Both the position numbers and the translations under genes were made by a program. A stretch of 64,000 nucleotides of DNA from assembly GCF_009792235.1 (NCBI RefSeq), contig NZ_CP046973.1:1922001-1986000 (forward strand), written 5' to 3'. This DNA comes from Microcystis aeruginosa FD4 (lineage in GTDB: Bacteria; Cyanobacteriota; Cyanobacteriia; Cyanobacteriales; Microcystaceae). Under the pieces are notes generated by a model. That model worked only from the letters and a program-made list of their open reading frames with translations. It ran no database searches and had not been told where the DNA came from. Each line of letters begins with the position of its first letter. Position 1 is the first letter of the stretch. Shown here one piece after another: positions 23,939-31,575 of the stretch.

Positions 23939-26900
23939 ATGACCTACGAACCTCTACATCATAAGTATCGTCCCCAAACCTTTGCCGATTTGGTGGGACA
24001 ATCAGCGATCGCTACGACCCTGAGTAATGCCTTAATCAGTGAGCGAATCGCCCCTGCATACCTATTTACTGGACCCAGAGGCACAGGGAAAACTTCCTCG
24101 GCGCGAATTTTAGCCAAATCCCTTAACTGTCTGTCTAGTGACCATCCGACACCGATTCCCTGTGGTAAGTGTTCCGTCTGTCAAGCGATCGCCAATGGTT
24201 CCGCTTTAGACGTGATCGAAATTGATGCCGCTAGTAATACCGGTGTGGATAACATTCGGGAAATTATCGAGCGATCGCAATTTGCCCCCGTCCAATGTCG
24301 TTATAAAGTCTATGTCATCGATGAATGCCTGACTGGGGATAGCCTTGTTTTCACCGAAACGGGATTAATCCCCATTAATCATCCTGAGATTCTCGGAAAA
24401 CGAGTTCTCAGTTACAACGAGAGCAGCGGAGAGTGGGAATATAAAAAAGTCCTGCGATGGCTAAACCGAGGCGTAAAAGCAACTTTAACCATTCAAACCA
24501 GAAATCGGACGATTAATTGCACTGGTAATCATTTGATTAGAACAGAAAAAGCATGGATACAAGCAAAAAATCTCAAAATCGGCGATCAGATCCTATCCCC
24601 TGTGAATGTGGCTGCGGGCAACTCATCTCTAAGTATGGAAGGGATGGACATAACCGACGTTTCGTTTCAGGGCATCAAAACTACGGCAATAGTAACGGAA
24701 CAAGAGTCTATGACTTGGCCTCTATTTTGCAACAGGCTGAATCCATCAAGCCCTTTTGTCAGTGTGGCTGTGGGGAAAAACTGGAAATTCCCTTGTTTCT
24801 CCAACAAAAAGGCAGAGGGATCAAAAGTATTGAATCCTATTGGCAAAGACATCCTTACAAACAAGGACACGGTTTATGGGAAAAGCGAACCAAAAAATTA
24901 CTGTTCCATCGAGAATCTTTGTCCTCAAACAGCCTCGGACTTATATACGGGACTTTACTCGGAGATGGAACTATCGATTACCCCAACCAAAACAGTCGAT
25001 GGCCGAGAATACGCTGGAATCATGGCAGTAAACAACAAGAATGGCTTGAATACAAAGCCAGTCGTCTTCCAGAGTTACAAATTCAGTCACAAATCGTTGC
25101 CAACGGTGGATATGGAGAACTTTCAATCTATGCCCGCAGCGTTTGTCATCCCAGCCTTGGAGAAGTTTTCCAGATGGTCAGACCTCAAGGAGAACGAAAA
25201 TTTGTTTCCCTCAATTGGCTGGAAAACATCACACCCGAAGGACTGGCTTGGTGGTATATGGATGACGGATCACTCAGTATCACCCCTCACGGAAGCCGTT
25301 CTATCCAATTACACACGGAAGGATATTCCCCCGCCGAAAATCAACTTATTGCCGATTGGCTCACTCAAAGAGGTTACGCTACAAAAAGCCTATCCTATAC
25401 TCGACACAGTACGGGGAAGATCTATCATTACCTCAAAATGGGAGCATCGGCCACAGCCCGATGGATTGCCGATTTACAACCCTATGCAATCCCCTCAATG
25501 GCTTACAAATTTCGAGGAAGTGATAGGGATTCAAGAAGGTGACACAGAAAGCGTCTATGACCTAGAAGTGGAGGACAATCATAATTTTGTTGCCAATGGG
25601 TTATTAGTTCATAACTGCCATATGCTCAGTACGGCGGCCTTTAATGCTTTGCTGAAAACTCTGGAAGAACCGCCGGATCGAGTGATTTTTGTGCTTGCTA
25701 CCACGGATCCTCAGCGTGTCTTGCCTACCATCATCTCCCGTTGTCAACGCTTTGATTATCGCCGTATTGCTCTCGATGCGATGGTGGCACACCTGCAAAA
25801 AATCGCCCAAATAGAAGCGATCGATATTAACCTAGAAGCATTAACCCTTGTGGCTCAGATCGCTAACGGTGGTTTACGCGATGCCGAAAGTCTCCTTGAT
25901 CAATTAAGTTTACTCGCAGGAACGATTACGGCCGAGCGAGTCTGGGATTTAGTCGGTGCAGTCCCCGAAAGAGACCTTTTAACCCTACTTAAAGTCATTC
26001 ATGGCAATATTCCCGATCAAGTTATCGAACAATGTCGCCATCTGATGAATCGCGGTAAGGAACCTTTAATCGTCTTGCAAAATCTAGCGGGATTCTATTT
26101 AAACCTACTTTTAGCTAAAACCGCCCCTAATCGTCCAGAAATGGTCGCTGTCACCGCTCCCACTTGGCAAGAATTGTGTACGGAAGCGCGTACTTGGTCT
26201 TTAGAGGAAATTCTCCGCGGTCAACAACTTCTTAAAGACAGCGAAACCCAACTAAAAAACACCACTCAACCCCGTCTCTGGTTAGAAGTCACCCTTTTAG
26301 GACTGTTACCCCAAGCACAGGTGATTCCTCTAGTTGCCACGGTAGCACCTTCCCGTCCCCAAACCAGCGCCGAGAGGCCCCCGGAAGTGATCACAGCACC
26401 GGCGCCGGTGAATGAACCGATCAAACCGGCGGTTATCACCCCGACAACTAGGGTCGAAGTGCCGAAAACTGAGGTTAAAACTGTTGCCAGTGATGACAAT
26501 CATGAACAAATTTGGCAGCAGGTTTTAGAAGTAATGGAACCCCCCACTACTCGCACTCTCTTGCGTCAGCACGGTAGTCTTTTTAGTAGGTCAGAATCGA
26601 GTGCTTATGTAAGCATATCTTCGGAACAATTATTAAAAATGGCCCGGCTACGCTTGACTAATATTGAGTCAGCTTTCGAGGCTGTTTTTCAGCGCCGGAT
26701 TAAAGTTCATTTACAGGTAGGTTCCGGTACTCCTGCCATGGCTGCGGAAGTTTCCCAATCCCCAGCGGCCAAGATGCCACCACCACCGGAAACCGCACCA
26801 ATCCCACCAATAACCCCCGAAAATAAAGTTATGACCGTGGTGGATATTCCCCCGGTCAAAGAAGCAATTATCGAGAAAAAAGAAGCAAAGTTCACCGCGT

Positions 26901-27193
26901 CGGGAACACCAAAAACTCCTAGCACAGAACTGCCCGAAAAAATCTTAAATTTTGATTCATCTTTGGAGACATTGGATCAAGATGTCGATGTTAGCGAAAT
27001 TTTGGCAGCCGCTCAAAAGTTAGCGAAATCTTTTGATGGTGAAGTGGTCAATATGGGTTATTCACTGCCAGAAAATTCGGCCGCAGAAACTAAAGTTAAT
27101 AAGTCTCTGGAAAATATGACTATCGTGCGCGGGAGACCTGATGTTAACGAAATTTTAGATAGTTTGGAGGAGGACGAAGACCTGCCTTTTTAA
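23939..27193 (+). CDS. dnaX: DNA polymerase III subunit gamma/tau with in-frame intein
   Basis: Clamp-loader ATPase of the replisome. The precursor is 1084 residues, of which residues 130-559 are an intein, leaving a 654-residue mature DnaX. The N-extein has Walker A (GPRGTGKT, about 45-52), the zinc cysteines of the CGKCSVC region and the Walker B start VYVIDE. The C-extein resumes CHMLSTAAFNALLKTLEEPP and contains sensor motifs (ATTDPQRVLPTIISRCQRF), domain III and a long Pro-rich tau-like tail. Insertion in the Walker B segment means that no active clamp loader can form until splicing occurs. The gene has its own promoter region, divergent from narB. Confidence 0.97.
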   Translation: MTYEPLHHKYRPQTFADLVGQSAIATTLSNALISERIAPAYLFTGPRGTGKTSSARILAKSLNCLSSDHPTPIPCGKCSVCQAIANGSALDVIEIDAASNTGVDNIREIIERSQFAPVQCRYKVYVIDECLTGDSLVFTETGLIPINHPEILGKRVLSYNESSGEWEYKKVLRWLNRGVKATLTIQTRNRTINCTGNHLIRTEKAWIQAKNLKIGDQILSPVNVAAGNSSLSMEGMDITDVSFQGIKTTAIVTEQESMTWPLFCNRLNPSSPFVSVAVGKNWKFPCFSNKKAEGSKVLNPIGKDILTNKDTVYGKSEPKNYCSIENLCPQTASDLYTGLYSEMELSITPTKTVDGREYAGIMAVNNKNGLNTKPVVFQSYKFSHKSLPTVDMENFQSMPAAFVIPALEKFSRWSDLKENENLFPSIGWKTSHPKDWLGGIWMTDHSVSPLTEAVLSNYTRKDIPPPKINLLPIGSLKEVTLQKAYPILDTVRGRSIITSKWEHRPQPDGLPIYNPMQSPQWLTNFEEVIGIQEGDTESVYDLEVEDNHNFVANGLLVHNCHMLSTAAFNALLKTLEEPPDRVIFVLATTDPQRVLPTIISRCQRFDYRRIALDAMVAHLQKIAQIEAIDINLEALTLVAQIANGGLRDAESLLDQLSLLAGTITAERVWDLVGAVPERDLLTLLKVIHGNIPDQVIEQCRHLMNRGKEPLIVLQNLAGFYLNLLLAKTAPNRPEMVAVTAPTWQELCTEARTWSLEEILRGQQLLKDSETQLKNTTQPRLWLEVTLLGLLPQAQVIPLVATVAPSRPQTSAERPPEVITAPAPVNEPIKPAVITPTTRVEVPKTEVKTVASDDNHEQIWQQVLEVMEPPTTRTLLRQHGSLFSRSESSAYVSISSEQLLKMARLRLTNIESAFEAVFQRRIKVHLQVGSGTPAMAAEVSQSPAAKMPPPPETAPIPPITPENKVMTVVDIPPVKEAIIEKKEAKFTASGTPKTPSTELPEKILNFDSSLETLDQDVDVSEILAAAQKLAKSFDGEVVNMGYSLPENSAAETKVNKSLENMTIVRGRPDVNEILDSLEEDEDLPF
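24553..25542 (+). CDS. LAGLIDADG homing endonuclease encoded out of frame inside the dnaX intein
   Basis: 329-residue ORF in the -1 frame relative to dnaX, wholly inside the intein. Two LAGLIDADG helices are clear: LGLIYGTLLGDGTI (residues 128-141) and GLAWWYMDDGSLSI (230-243), each ending with the acidic catalytic residue. Between and after them lies sequence of the LAGLIDADG_2 type (ITPEGLAWWYMDDGS, TEGYSPAENQLIADWL). The N-terminal 110 residues contain two CxCGCG modules (17-22 and 69-74), each followed by a His-rich segment, probably zinc-binding DNA-contact modules. A stop in this frame at 24538-24540 precedes the ATG, and the ribosome site is weak. Its first 16 codons overlap intein block B and its last 11 overlap the lead-in to block F. 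It presumably mobilises the intein to empty dnaX alleles. Confidence 0.9.
   Translation: MDTSKKSQNRRSDPIPCECGCGQLISKYGRDGHNRRFVSGHQNYGNSNGTRVYDLASILQQAESIKPFCQCGCGEKLEIPLFLQQKGRGIKSIESYWQRHPYKQGHGLWEKRTKKLLFHRESLSSNSLGLIYGTLLGDGTIDYPNQNSRWPRIRWNHGSKQQEWLEYKASRLPELQIQSQIVANGGYGELSIYARSVCHPSLGEVFQMVRPQGERKFVSLNWLENITPEGLAWWYMDDGSLSITPHGSRSIQLHTEGYSPAENQLIADWLTQRGYATKSLSYTRHSTGKIYHYLKMGASATARWIADLQPYAIPSMAYKFRGSDRDSRR
24565..24571 (+). promoter_or_regulatory. Possible -1 frameshift slippery heptamer linking intein and endonuclease frames
   Basis: In the dnaX frame the codons are GCA AAA AAT, so A AAA AAT is in the X XXY YYZ register of -1 frameshift sites. A one-base backward slip continues at TCT (24571), which is codon 7 of the endonuclease ORF. 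I see no convincing downstream stem-loop. Function is hypothetical, and A-runs are common in AT-rich DNA. Confidence 0.35.
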
Positions 27194-27280
27194 AGCTATC
27201 TCAACGGCTTGTGCTAAACTAATAGGATATGCCACGTCTCAGGATTGGCTATTCTTGCTCAAATTCTAGCTACTAGACCT

Positions 27281-27604
27281 ATGACACCCGAAACTAAGGC
27301 CAGAATCGATCAATTAGTCCAGAATAACAAAGTTATTGTGTTCATGAAGGGCAATAAATTAATGCCTCAGTGTGGTTTCTCGAATAACGTCATACAAATT
27401 CTCAATATTCTGGGGGTTTCCTACGAAACTGTCGATATTCTGCAAGATCAGGAGTTAAGACAAGGAGTTAAGGAGTATTCCGATTGGCCGACTATTCCCC
27501 AAGTCTATATCAACGGTGAATTTATTGGCGGTTCCGACATTATGATCGAACTCTATCAAAATGGGGAACTACAACAAATAGTCGAGGTAGCCTTAGCTTC
27601 CTAA
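27281..27604 (+). CDS. grxD: Monothiol glutaredoxin (Grx4/GrxD type)
   Basis: 107-residue CGFS glutaredoxin. The active site CGFS is at Cys31, with the downstream WPTIPQVYINGEFIGGSD glutathione-binding stretch. Family members carry a glutathione-bridged [2Fe-2S] cluster and act in iron-sulfur delivery and iron sensing, usually with a BolA partner. The ATG at 27281 (MTPETKARIDQL) gives the standard length; a TTG at 27245 would add 12 unlikely residues. It follows dnaX by about 90 bases and ends just before a terminator-like hairpin. Confidence 0.93.
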   Translation: MTPETKARIDQLVQNNKVIVFMKGNKLMPQCGFSNNVIQILNILGVSYETVDILQDQELRQGVKEYSDWPTIPQVYINGEFIGGSDIMIELYQNGELQQIVEVALAS

Positions 27605-27611
27605 AAATTTT

Positions 27612-27639
27612 CTAGGTTAGGATATCTAACCTAACCTAG
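27612..27639 (+). terminator. Hairpin after the glutaredoxin gene
   Basis: CTAGGTTAG and CTAACCTAG arms flank a short loop eight bases after the stop codon. The run of Ts after it is short (TTTAAA), so it could be an intrinsic terminator or merely a stable 3' hairpin. Confidence 0.45.
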
Positions 27640-27675
27640 TTTAAAGTTGTCCAACTAGCAATCTTGGTAGAGGTG

Positions 27676-27942
27676 ATGATTGTGACAATTCGAGAAACTG
27701 CAATTTCTAAGCTACAGCAACTCCCCGAAGTCCTTGTTCAGGAAGTAAGCGACTTTATTGATCTTCTCGACCATAAATATCGAGTCAAAACCTTTGACAC
27801 TCAGCCTGATGGAAAACTGATAGAAATGTGGTTACAATGGTTTGAAGGCGTAGATGGCTTAACTGTCAATTCACCGGAACCAATAAACGACTACCAACAA
27901 CTCCTGCTCGAAAAATATCGGCAACAAGGACTAGAGCTATGA
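27676..27942 (+). CDS. DUF2281-like antitoxin
   Basis: Small protein (88 residues from ATG 27676) with an N-terminal helix pair typical of DUF2281/VapB-like proteins (KLQQLPEVLVQEVSDFIDLL). The C-terminal tail (PINDYQQLLLEKYRQQGLEL) is of the kind that binds a PIN toxin. The stop overlaps the toxin start by four bases (ATGA), so the pair is translationally coupled. An upstream TTG at 27664 is an alternative start. Confidence 0.75.
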   Translation: MIVTIRETAISKLQQLPEVLVQEVSDFIDLLDHKYRVKTFDTQPDGKLIEMWLQWFEGVDGLTVNSPEPINDYQQLLLEKYRQQGLEL

Positions 27943-28349
27943 TCCTGTGTGATGCAGGAGTCCTGCTTTGTTTGGTCGATCGCACCCAACCCCAACATAA
28001 AGCCTACAGAAATACGGTAATGCGTTTAGCAAAGCCTCTCGTCACAACTTGGTCATGCCTGACCGAATCCATGTACCTTGCGCTGCATCGGGGTGGTTGG
28101 CAAATGCAAAAACAACTGGGACAACTTCTTTTAGACAAACTGCTGGTGGTTTACAATATTCAGGAAAGTGATTTTAGTCGCTTGTTGGCTTTAATGGAAC
28201 AATACTGTGATCGACCGATGGACTTGGCAGATGCAACCCTAGTTTTAGTAGCTGAAAAGACTGGGTATCGGCAAATTCTCACCCTCGATGCAGATTTCCT
28301 GTTTTATCGGATTCAAAACCAAGGCAGCTTTGATATTATTCAAGGGTAG
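27939..28349 (+). CDS. vapC: PIN-domain toxin (VapC-like)
   Basis: 136-residue PIN-domain ribonuclease. The first Asp is in ILCDAGVLLCLVD, the second acidic site is Glu in SCLTESMYLAL, and the C-terminal acidic residues are in PMDLADATLVLVAE and ILTLDADF. All expected acidic positions are present, so the protein should be active. It overlaps the antitoxin gene by four bases and completes a second type II toxin-antitoxin module in this window. Confidence 0.88.
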   Translation: MILCDAGVLLCLVDRTQPQHKAYRNTVMRLAKPLVTTWSCLTESMYLALHRGGWQMQKQLGQLLLDKLLVVYNIQESDFSRLLALMEQYCDRPMDLADATLVLVAEKTGYRQILTLDADFLFYRIQNQGSFDIIQG

Positions 28350-28405
28350 TGATGGAAAATCTGCTTTCAACGGCCTATAACTCCACCGATAGAAAATGCT
28401 CCCCT

Positions 28406-30154
28406 TTAAAACTGTCCTTTGAATTGTTCTTTATCTTGTGCTATCAGGAAACTTTGTTGGGGAATACCGATGTGAATTCCCTTCTCCTCAAAAGCAATTT
28501 TTAGACGACGACGATACTCTCTTTCTATATCCCATTGTCGTAATCTTTTGACGACAATTCTGAGCATAATTTCCATTCCCATGTGAGAAACCCGACTAAC
28601 ACCAGCAACCTGCACGGGATTGATGATATCTTCTTGCCATTGTGGATCTACAGCCATATTTTCAGCGATGGCTGTCATTAAAGCGATCGCCACATCTGCC
28701 TCGGTGTCATAGGCGACTTCGATGGTAAAATTGACCCGCGCCCAATCTTTACTGAGGTTGTGTGCGCTAATAATTTGGTTATGGGCAATAGTGATTAAAC
28801 GTCCATCGGCAGCCCGCAATTGAGTCGCTCGCAAACTCAGATTTTCCACCAAACCAATAAACTCCTGAAACTGGATCATATCACCAACAGTGTATTGGTC
28901 TTCAAAGACAATCAGAAAACCGTTAATCCAATCTTTTAAAAGATCCTGAAAGGCAAAGGTGAGCAATGCTCCCACTAAACCGGCTCCCGTGAGTAAAAAG
29001 GCGAAAGAAAGACCCATCCAAGCAAAAAAAATCAAAATTCCCAGAAAAATAGCAATAAATGTAATAATTTCTCGCCAAACTTTTAATAAAGTTGGAGCGC
29101 GCAGAATCCTCCTTTCCAAATTTTCGGAAAACACCGCTCCTTCCTCTACCCACTCCCGTAGCCGAAAATTAACGTAGAGATTAACCATATTGCTCACTGA
29201 TGTCAGCAGCAACCAGATAATAAAAATCCGCAAAGGAATACGAATTATCCCCCGTCCTTCTAGCCTAGTTTCAGGAAATACATACAAAATCGCCGCTATT
29301 CCGCCAAACCAAAGCAGTATCAGTCCAATGAGAGCCAGTCTTTTCCAGAGAATATTTAATGTCAGTTGTCGCTGAATATCAGCCTGTTGACGGAAATTAG
29401 AGGAATGTTCTAGAGAGGCTAAAATCGGTTCTTGGGAGCGATCTTTTCTGGGGGGGGAATTTATGGCTAAATTCCGATCAGATTGACTTTTAGCCTGTTT
29501 TTTGAGGAGATTAAAGCGATTTCTTAAACGTTTCTGCCACCAAATTAATAAACAGCTTAAGCAAACCACCCCGAAAATAATTATAGGGGCAGTCATTACC
29601 TGTTGCCGGCGAGCGGCGGGCTGACGTTCTTGCCAAGCTTGGAGCAAAGCTGTTTGGATGATTTTAACCCATCGGTCTGCTAAATCGTCAACCGAAGAAG
29701 AATCGATCAGGGCATCAACTTCTGTTACTGTCAGAATTACCTGTTGCGGTAACTTCTGGTTATCCCTAGCCACAATCACGGTTAAATTATTGAGGGTCGC
29801 CGGACTTACTTGCAAGGTTGTCGGATCAAAACCCCCATTGATAATATTATTTAAACCTCTTTCAATGCGCCTAGCCCGTCTTTGTACTGGGGAGAGTTCC
29901 TGGGCCGCTTCCACCCTAGAAGCGGTAAAATCTTGGGAGGCAATCTGAAATAAGGCAAATCCATCTAAATACACGGAAGTATATTCTATATCCCCGGCTA
30001 CAAAAATCCTTGTCCCCGTGGGAGATGCAAATGGAACCAGAAAATTTTGGCCTAGGGAGGGCAGGGAATTAAGAACAAACATACTAACCAAAAGGCAACC
30101 CACCAATCCTTGAAAGACCAGATTGAAAATTTTTCCTGGTTGCCGTCGTCCCAT
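28406..30154 (-). CDS. MscS-family mechanosensitive channel
   Basis: About 582 residues. An N-terminal signal or anchor (about residues 10-30) precedes a periplasmic region of about 150 residues, then several membrane helices. The MscS core follows, with the pore-lining TM3 (FLLTGAGLVGALLTFAFQDL), the beta domain (QYTVGDMIQFQEFIGLVENL) and a C-terminal alpha/beta domain. The large N-terminal extension puts it with the medium-size YbdG/YnaI-like cyanobacterial members. It releases solutes on hypo-osmotic shock. I choose ATG 30154 because AAGGAAA lies suitably upstream; a TTG at 30181 would add nine residues. Confidence 0.88.
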   Translation of the reverse strand: MGRRQPGKIFNLVFQGLVGCLLVSMFVLNSLPSLGQNFLVPFASPTGTRIFVAGDIEYTSVYLDGFALFQIASQDFTASRVEAAQELSPVQRRARRIERGLNNIINGGFDPTTLQVSPATLNNLTVIVARDNQKLPQQVILTVTEVDALIDSSSVDDLADRWVKIIQTALLQAWQERQPAARRQQVMTAPIIIFGVVCLSCLLIWWQKRLRNRFNLLKKQAKSQSDRNLAINSPPRKDRSQEPILASLEHSSNFRQQADIQRQLTLNILWKRLALIGLILLWFGGIAAILYVFPETRLEGRGIIRIPLRIFIIWLLLTSVSNMVNLYVNFRLREWVEEGAVFSENLERRILRAPTLLKVWREIITFIAIFLGILIFFAWMGLSFAFLLTGAGLVGALLTFAFQDLLKDWINGFLIVFEDQYTVGDMIQFQEFIGLVENLSLRATQLRAADGRLITIAHNQIISAHNLSKDWARVNFTIEVAYDTEADVAIALMTAIAENMAVDPQWQEDIINPVQVAGVSRVSHMGMEIMLRIVVKRLRQWDIEREYRRRLKIAFEEKGIHIGIPQQSFLIAQDKEQFKGQF

Positions 30155-30205
30155 TGCCCAAATTTCCTTTTTGATTAACAATGATCTTTACTCGCTTTCT
30201 CAGCT

Positions 30206-30250
30206 TATAGCAGTTATCTTTATGGTGAGATACTAAGTTTTCCTTCCTCT
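30206..30250. repeat. Partial copy of the 84-bp dispersed repeat (family 6)
   Basis: TATAGCAGTTATCTTTATGG continuing as GTGAGATACTAAGTTTTCC matches the first half of the repeats at 38493-38576 and 47062-47145 (inverted). Only this half is present, in the gap before lipA. Confidence 0.6.
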
Positions 30251-30320
30251 CCCCTCTCCCTAACCCCCCACTGATAACTGATTACTGATTACTGAAATCC
30301 CCAACATTAGTTAACTTCTC

Positions 30321-31205
30321 ATGTCCAATATACCCCCACAGTGGCGCGAGGAAATTACGTCTTTACCCGCTTGGTTACGGCGTTCGCTCGGCAAATCTAG
30401 CGAAATTTCCACGGTTCAGCGCATTATCAAACAAAGGAACATTCATACTATCTGCGAGGAAGGTCGCTGTCCCAATCGCGGCGAATGTTATGCCCAAGGT
30501 ACGGCGACTTTTTTGTTGATGGGTCCCACTTGTACCAGGTCCTGTGCTTTTTGTCAAGTGGATAAGGGTCATGCACCCATGCCTCTCGATGTGGAGGAAC
30601 CGCAAAAAGTGGCGGAAGCGGTGCAATTGTTAAATTTAAGTTACGTTGTCTTGACTTCTGTAGCCAGAGATGATATGGAAGACGGCGGAGCCAGTTGGTT
30701 TGTGCGGACGATGACAGCCATTCGCGAACTCAATCCCCACACTTTAATTGAGGTGTTAACCCCGGATTTTGCTGGAGGTAAGGGAAGTCAACAGGAACGG
30801 GTGGCGACGGTGGTAGGGGCAAAACCTGCCTGTTACAATCACAATATCGAGACGGTGCGCCGTTTGCAAGGGCCGGTTAGACGCGGGGCTAAATATGATC
30901 GCTCTTTGGCGGTTTTGCGTTATGTTAAGGAAATCGATCGGTCAATTCCGACGAAATCCGGCTTAATGGTCGGTCACGGTGAGACAAAAGAGGAAATTAT
31001 CGAGACTTTGGCAGATTTACGGGCGATCGACTGCGATCGAGTTACTATTGGTCAATATATGCGTCCTTCTCTGGAACATTTGCTCGTACAGAAATATTGG
31101 ACTCCCGCAGAATTTAGCGAGTTGGGAGAAATTGCCCAAAAAATGGGGTTTTCTCAGGTTAGATCCGGCCCCCTAGTCCGCAGTTCCTATCATGCGGGAG
31201 AGTAA
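30321..31205 (+). CDS. lipA: Lipoyl synthase
   Basis: 294-residue radical-SAM enzyme that inserts two sulfurs into protein-bound octanoyl groups to form lipoate for 2-oxo acid dehydrogenases and glycine cleavage. Both [4Fe-4S] clusters are supported: the auxiliary cluster by Cys45/Cys50/Cys56 (CEEGRCPNRGEC) and the SAM cluster by Cys71/Cys75/Cys78 (CTRSCAFC). The C-terminal RSSYHAGE closes the protein as in the family. The start ATG gives the normal length. The stop codon runs directly into a heptanucleotide array. Confidence 0.95.
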   Translation: MSNIPPQWREEITSLPAWLRRSLGKSSEISTVQRIIKQRNIHTICEEGRCPNRGECYAQGTATFLLMGPTCTRSCAFCQVDKGHAPMPLDVEEPQKVAEAVQLLNLSYVVLTSVARDDMEDGGASWFVRTMTAIRELNPHTLIEVLTPDFAGGKGSQQERVATVVGAKPACYNHNIETVRRLQGPVRRGAKYDRSLAVLRYVKEIDRSIPTKSGLMVGHGETKEEIIETLADLRAIDCDRVTIGQYMRPSLEHLLVQKYWTPAEFSELGEIAQKMGFSQVRSGPLVRSSYHAGE

Positions 31206-31206
31206 A

Positions 31207-31565
31207 TCAGTTATCAGTTATCAGTTATCAGTTATCAGTGATCAGTTATCAGTGATCAGTTATCAGTGATCAGTTATCAGTTATCAGTGATCAGTGATCA
31301 GTTATCAGTGATCAGTTATCAGTGATCAGTTATCAGTTATCAGTGATCAGATGTAAGTTTTAAGTTAATTAGTTAGTTCTACTAAATCTGGTTATTAAAG
31401 ACTGATTATTTATTCCCCTTATGTAGCCTATATTCAACGGATTTAGTATTAGTTATCTTTATCTTTATCTTTATCTTTATACCTGTTTACTGATTACTGT
31501 TTACTGATTACTGTTTACTGATTACTGATTACTGTTTACTGATTACTGATTACTGTTTACTGATC
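31207..31565. repeat. Long heptanucleotide arrays between lipA and the MidA-like gene
   Basis: 31207-31351 is about 20 units of TTATCAG interspersed with TGATCAG. 31379-31449 is a short inverted-repeat element whose ends (ACTAAATCTG and GGATTTAGT) resemble family 3. 31449-31482 is a TTTATC hexamer array. About 31486-31562 is an array of TGATTAC/TGTTTAC heptamers ending ten bases before the next start codon. No gene is present. The arrays occupy the whole promoter region of the MidA-like gene. Confidence 0.85.
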
Positions 31566-31575
31566 CCTGATTAAG

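Larger units (their letters stand above)
24326..25615 (+). other. DnaX intein (430 residues) within dnaX
   Basis: The intein starts at Cys1 (codon 24326) with block A CLTGDSLVFTETGLIPINH, followed by block B with TGNHLIRT and KNLKIGDQIL. It ends with block F (ESVYDLEVEDNHNFVANGLL) and block G (VHN) before the +1 Cys (25616-25618). All splicing residues are present: Cys1, block B His, penultimate His, terminal Asn and +1 Cys. About 300 residues between the N- and C-terminal splicing blocks (24605-25500) have no recognisable domain in this frame and look like low-quality linker. The endonuclease is instead found in another frame over the same bases. The 430-residue length equals, from memory, the known Synechocystis DnaX intein, which should be compared. 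Confidence 0.93.

Noticed and set aside
24667..25031. Other short ORFs within the intein region (both strands)
   Set aside because: They are short, lack motifs and overlap the well-supported LAGLIDADG ORF and the dnaX frame.
26266..26925. Minus-strand ORFs opposite the dnaX C-terminal region
   Set aside because: They come from the Pro/Ala-rich tau tail, giving Gly/Ala/Thr-rich antisense frames without support.
31207..31351. Tandem repeat array resembling a CRISPR
   Set aside because: Units are contiguous 7-mers without spacers, and there are no cas genes nearby.
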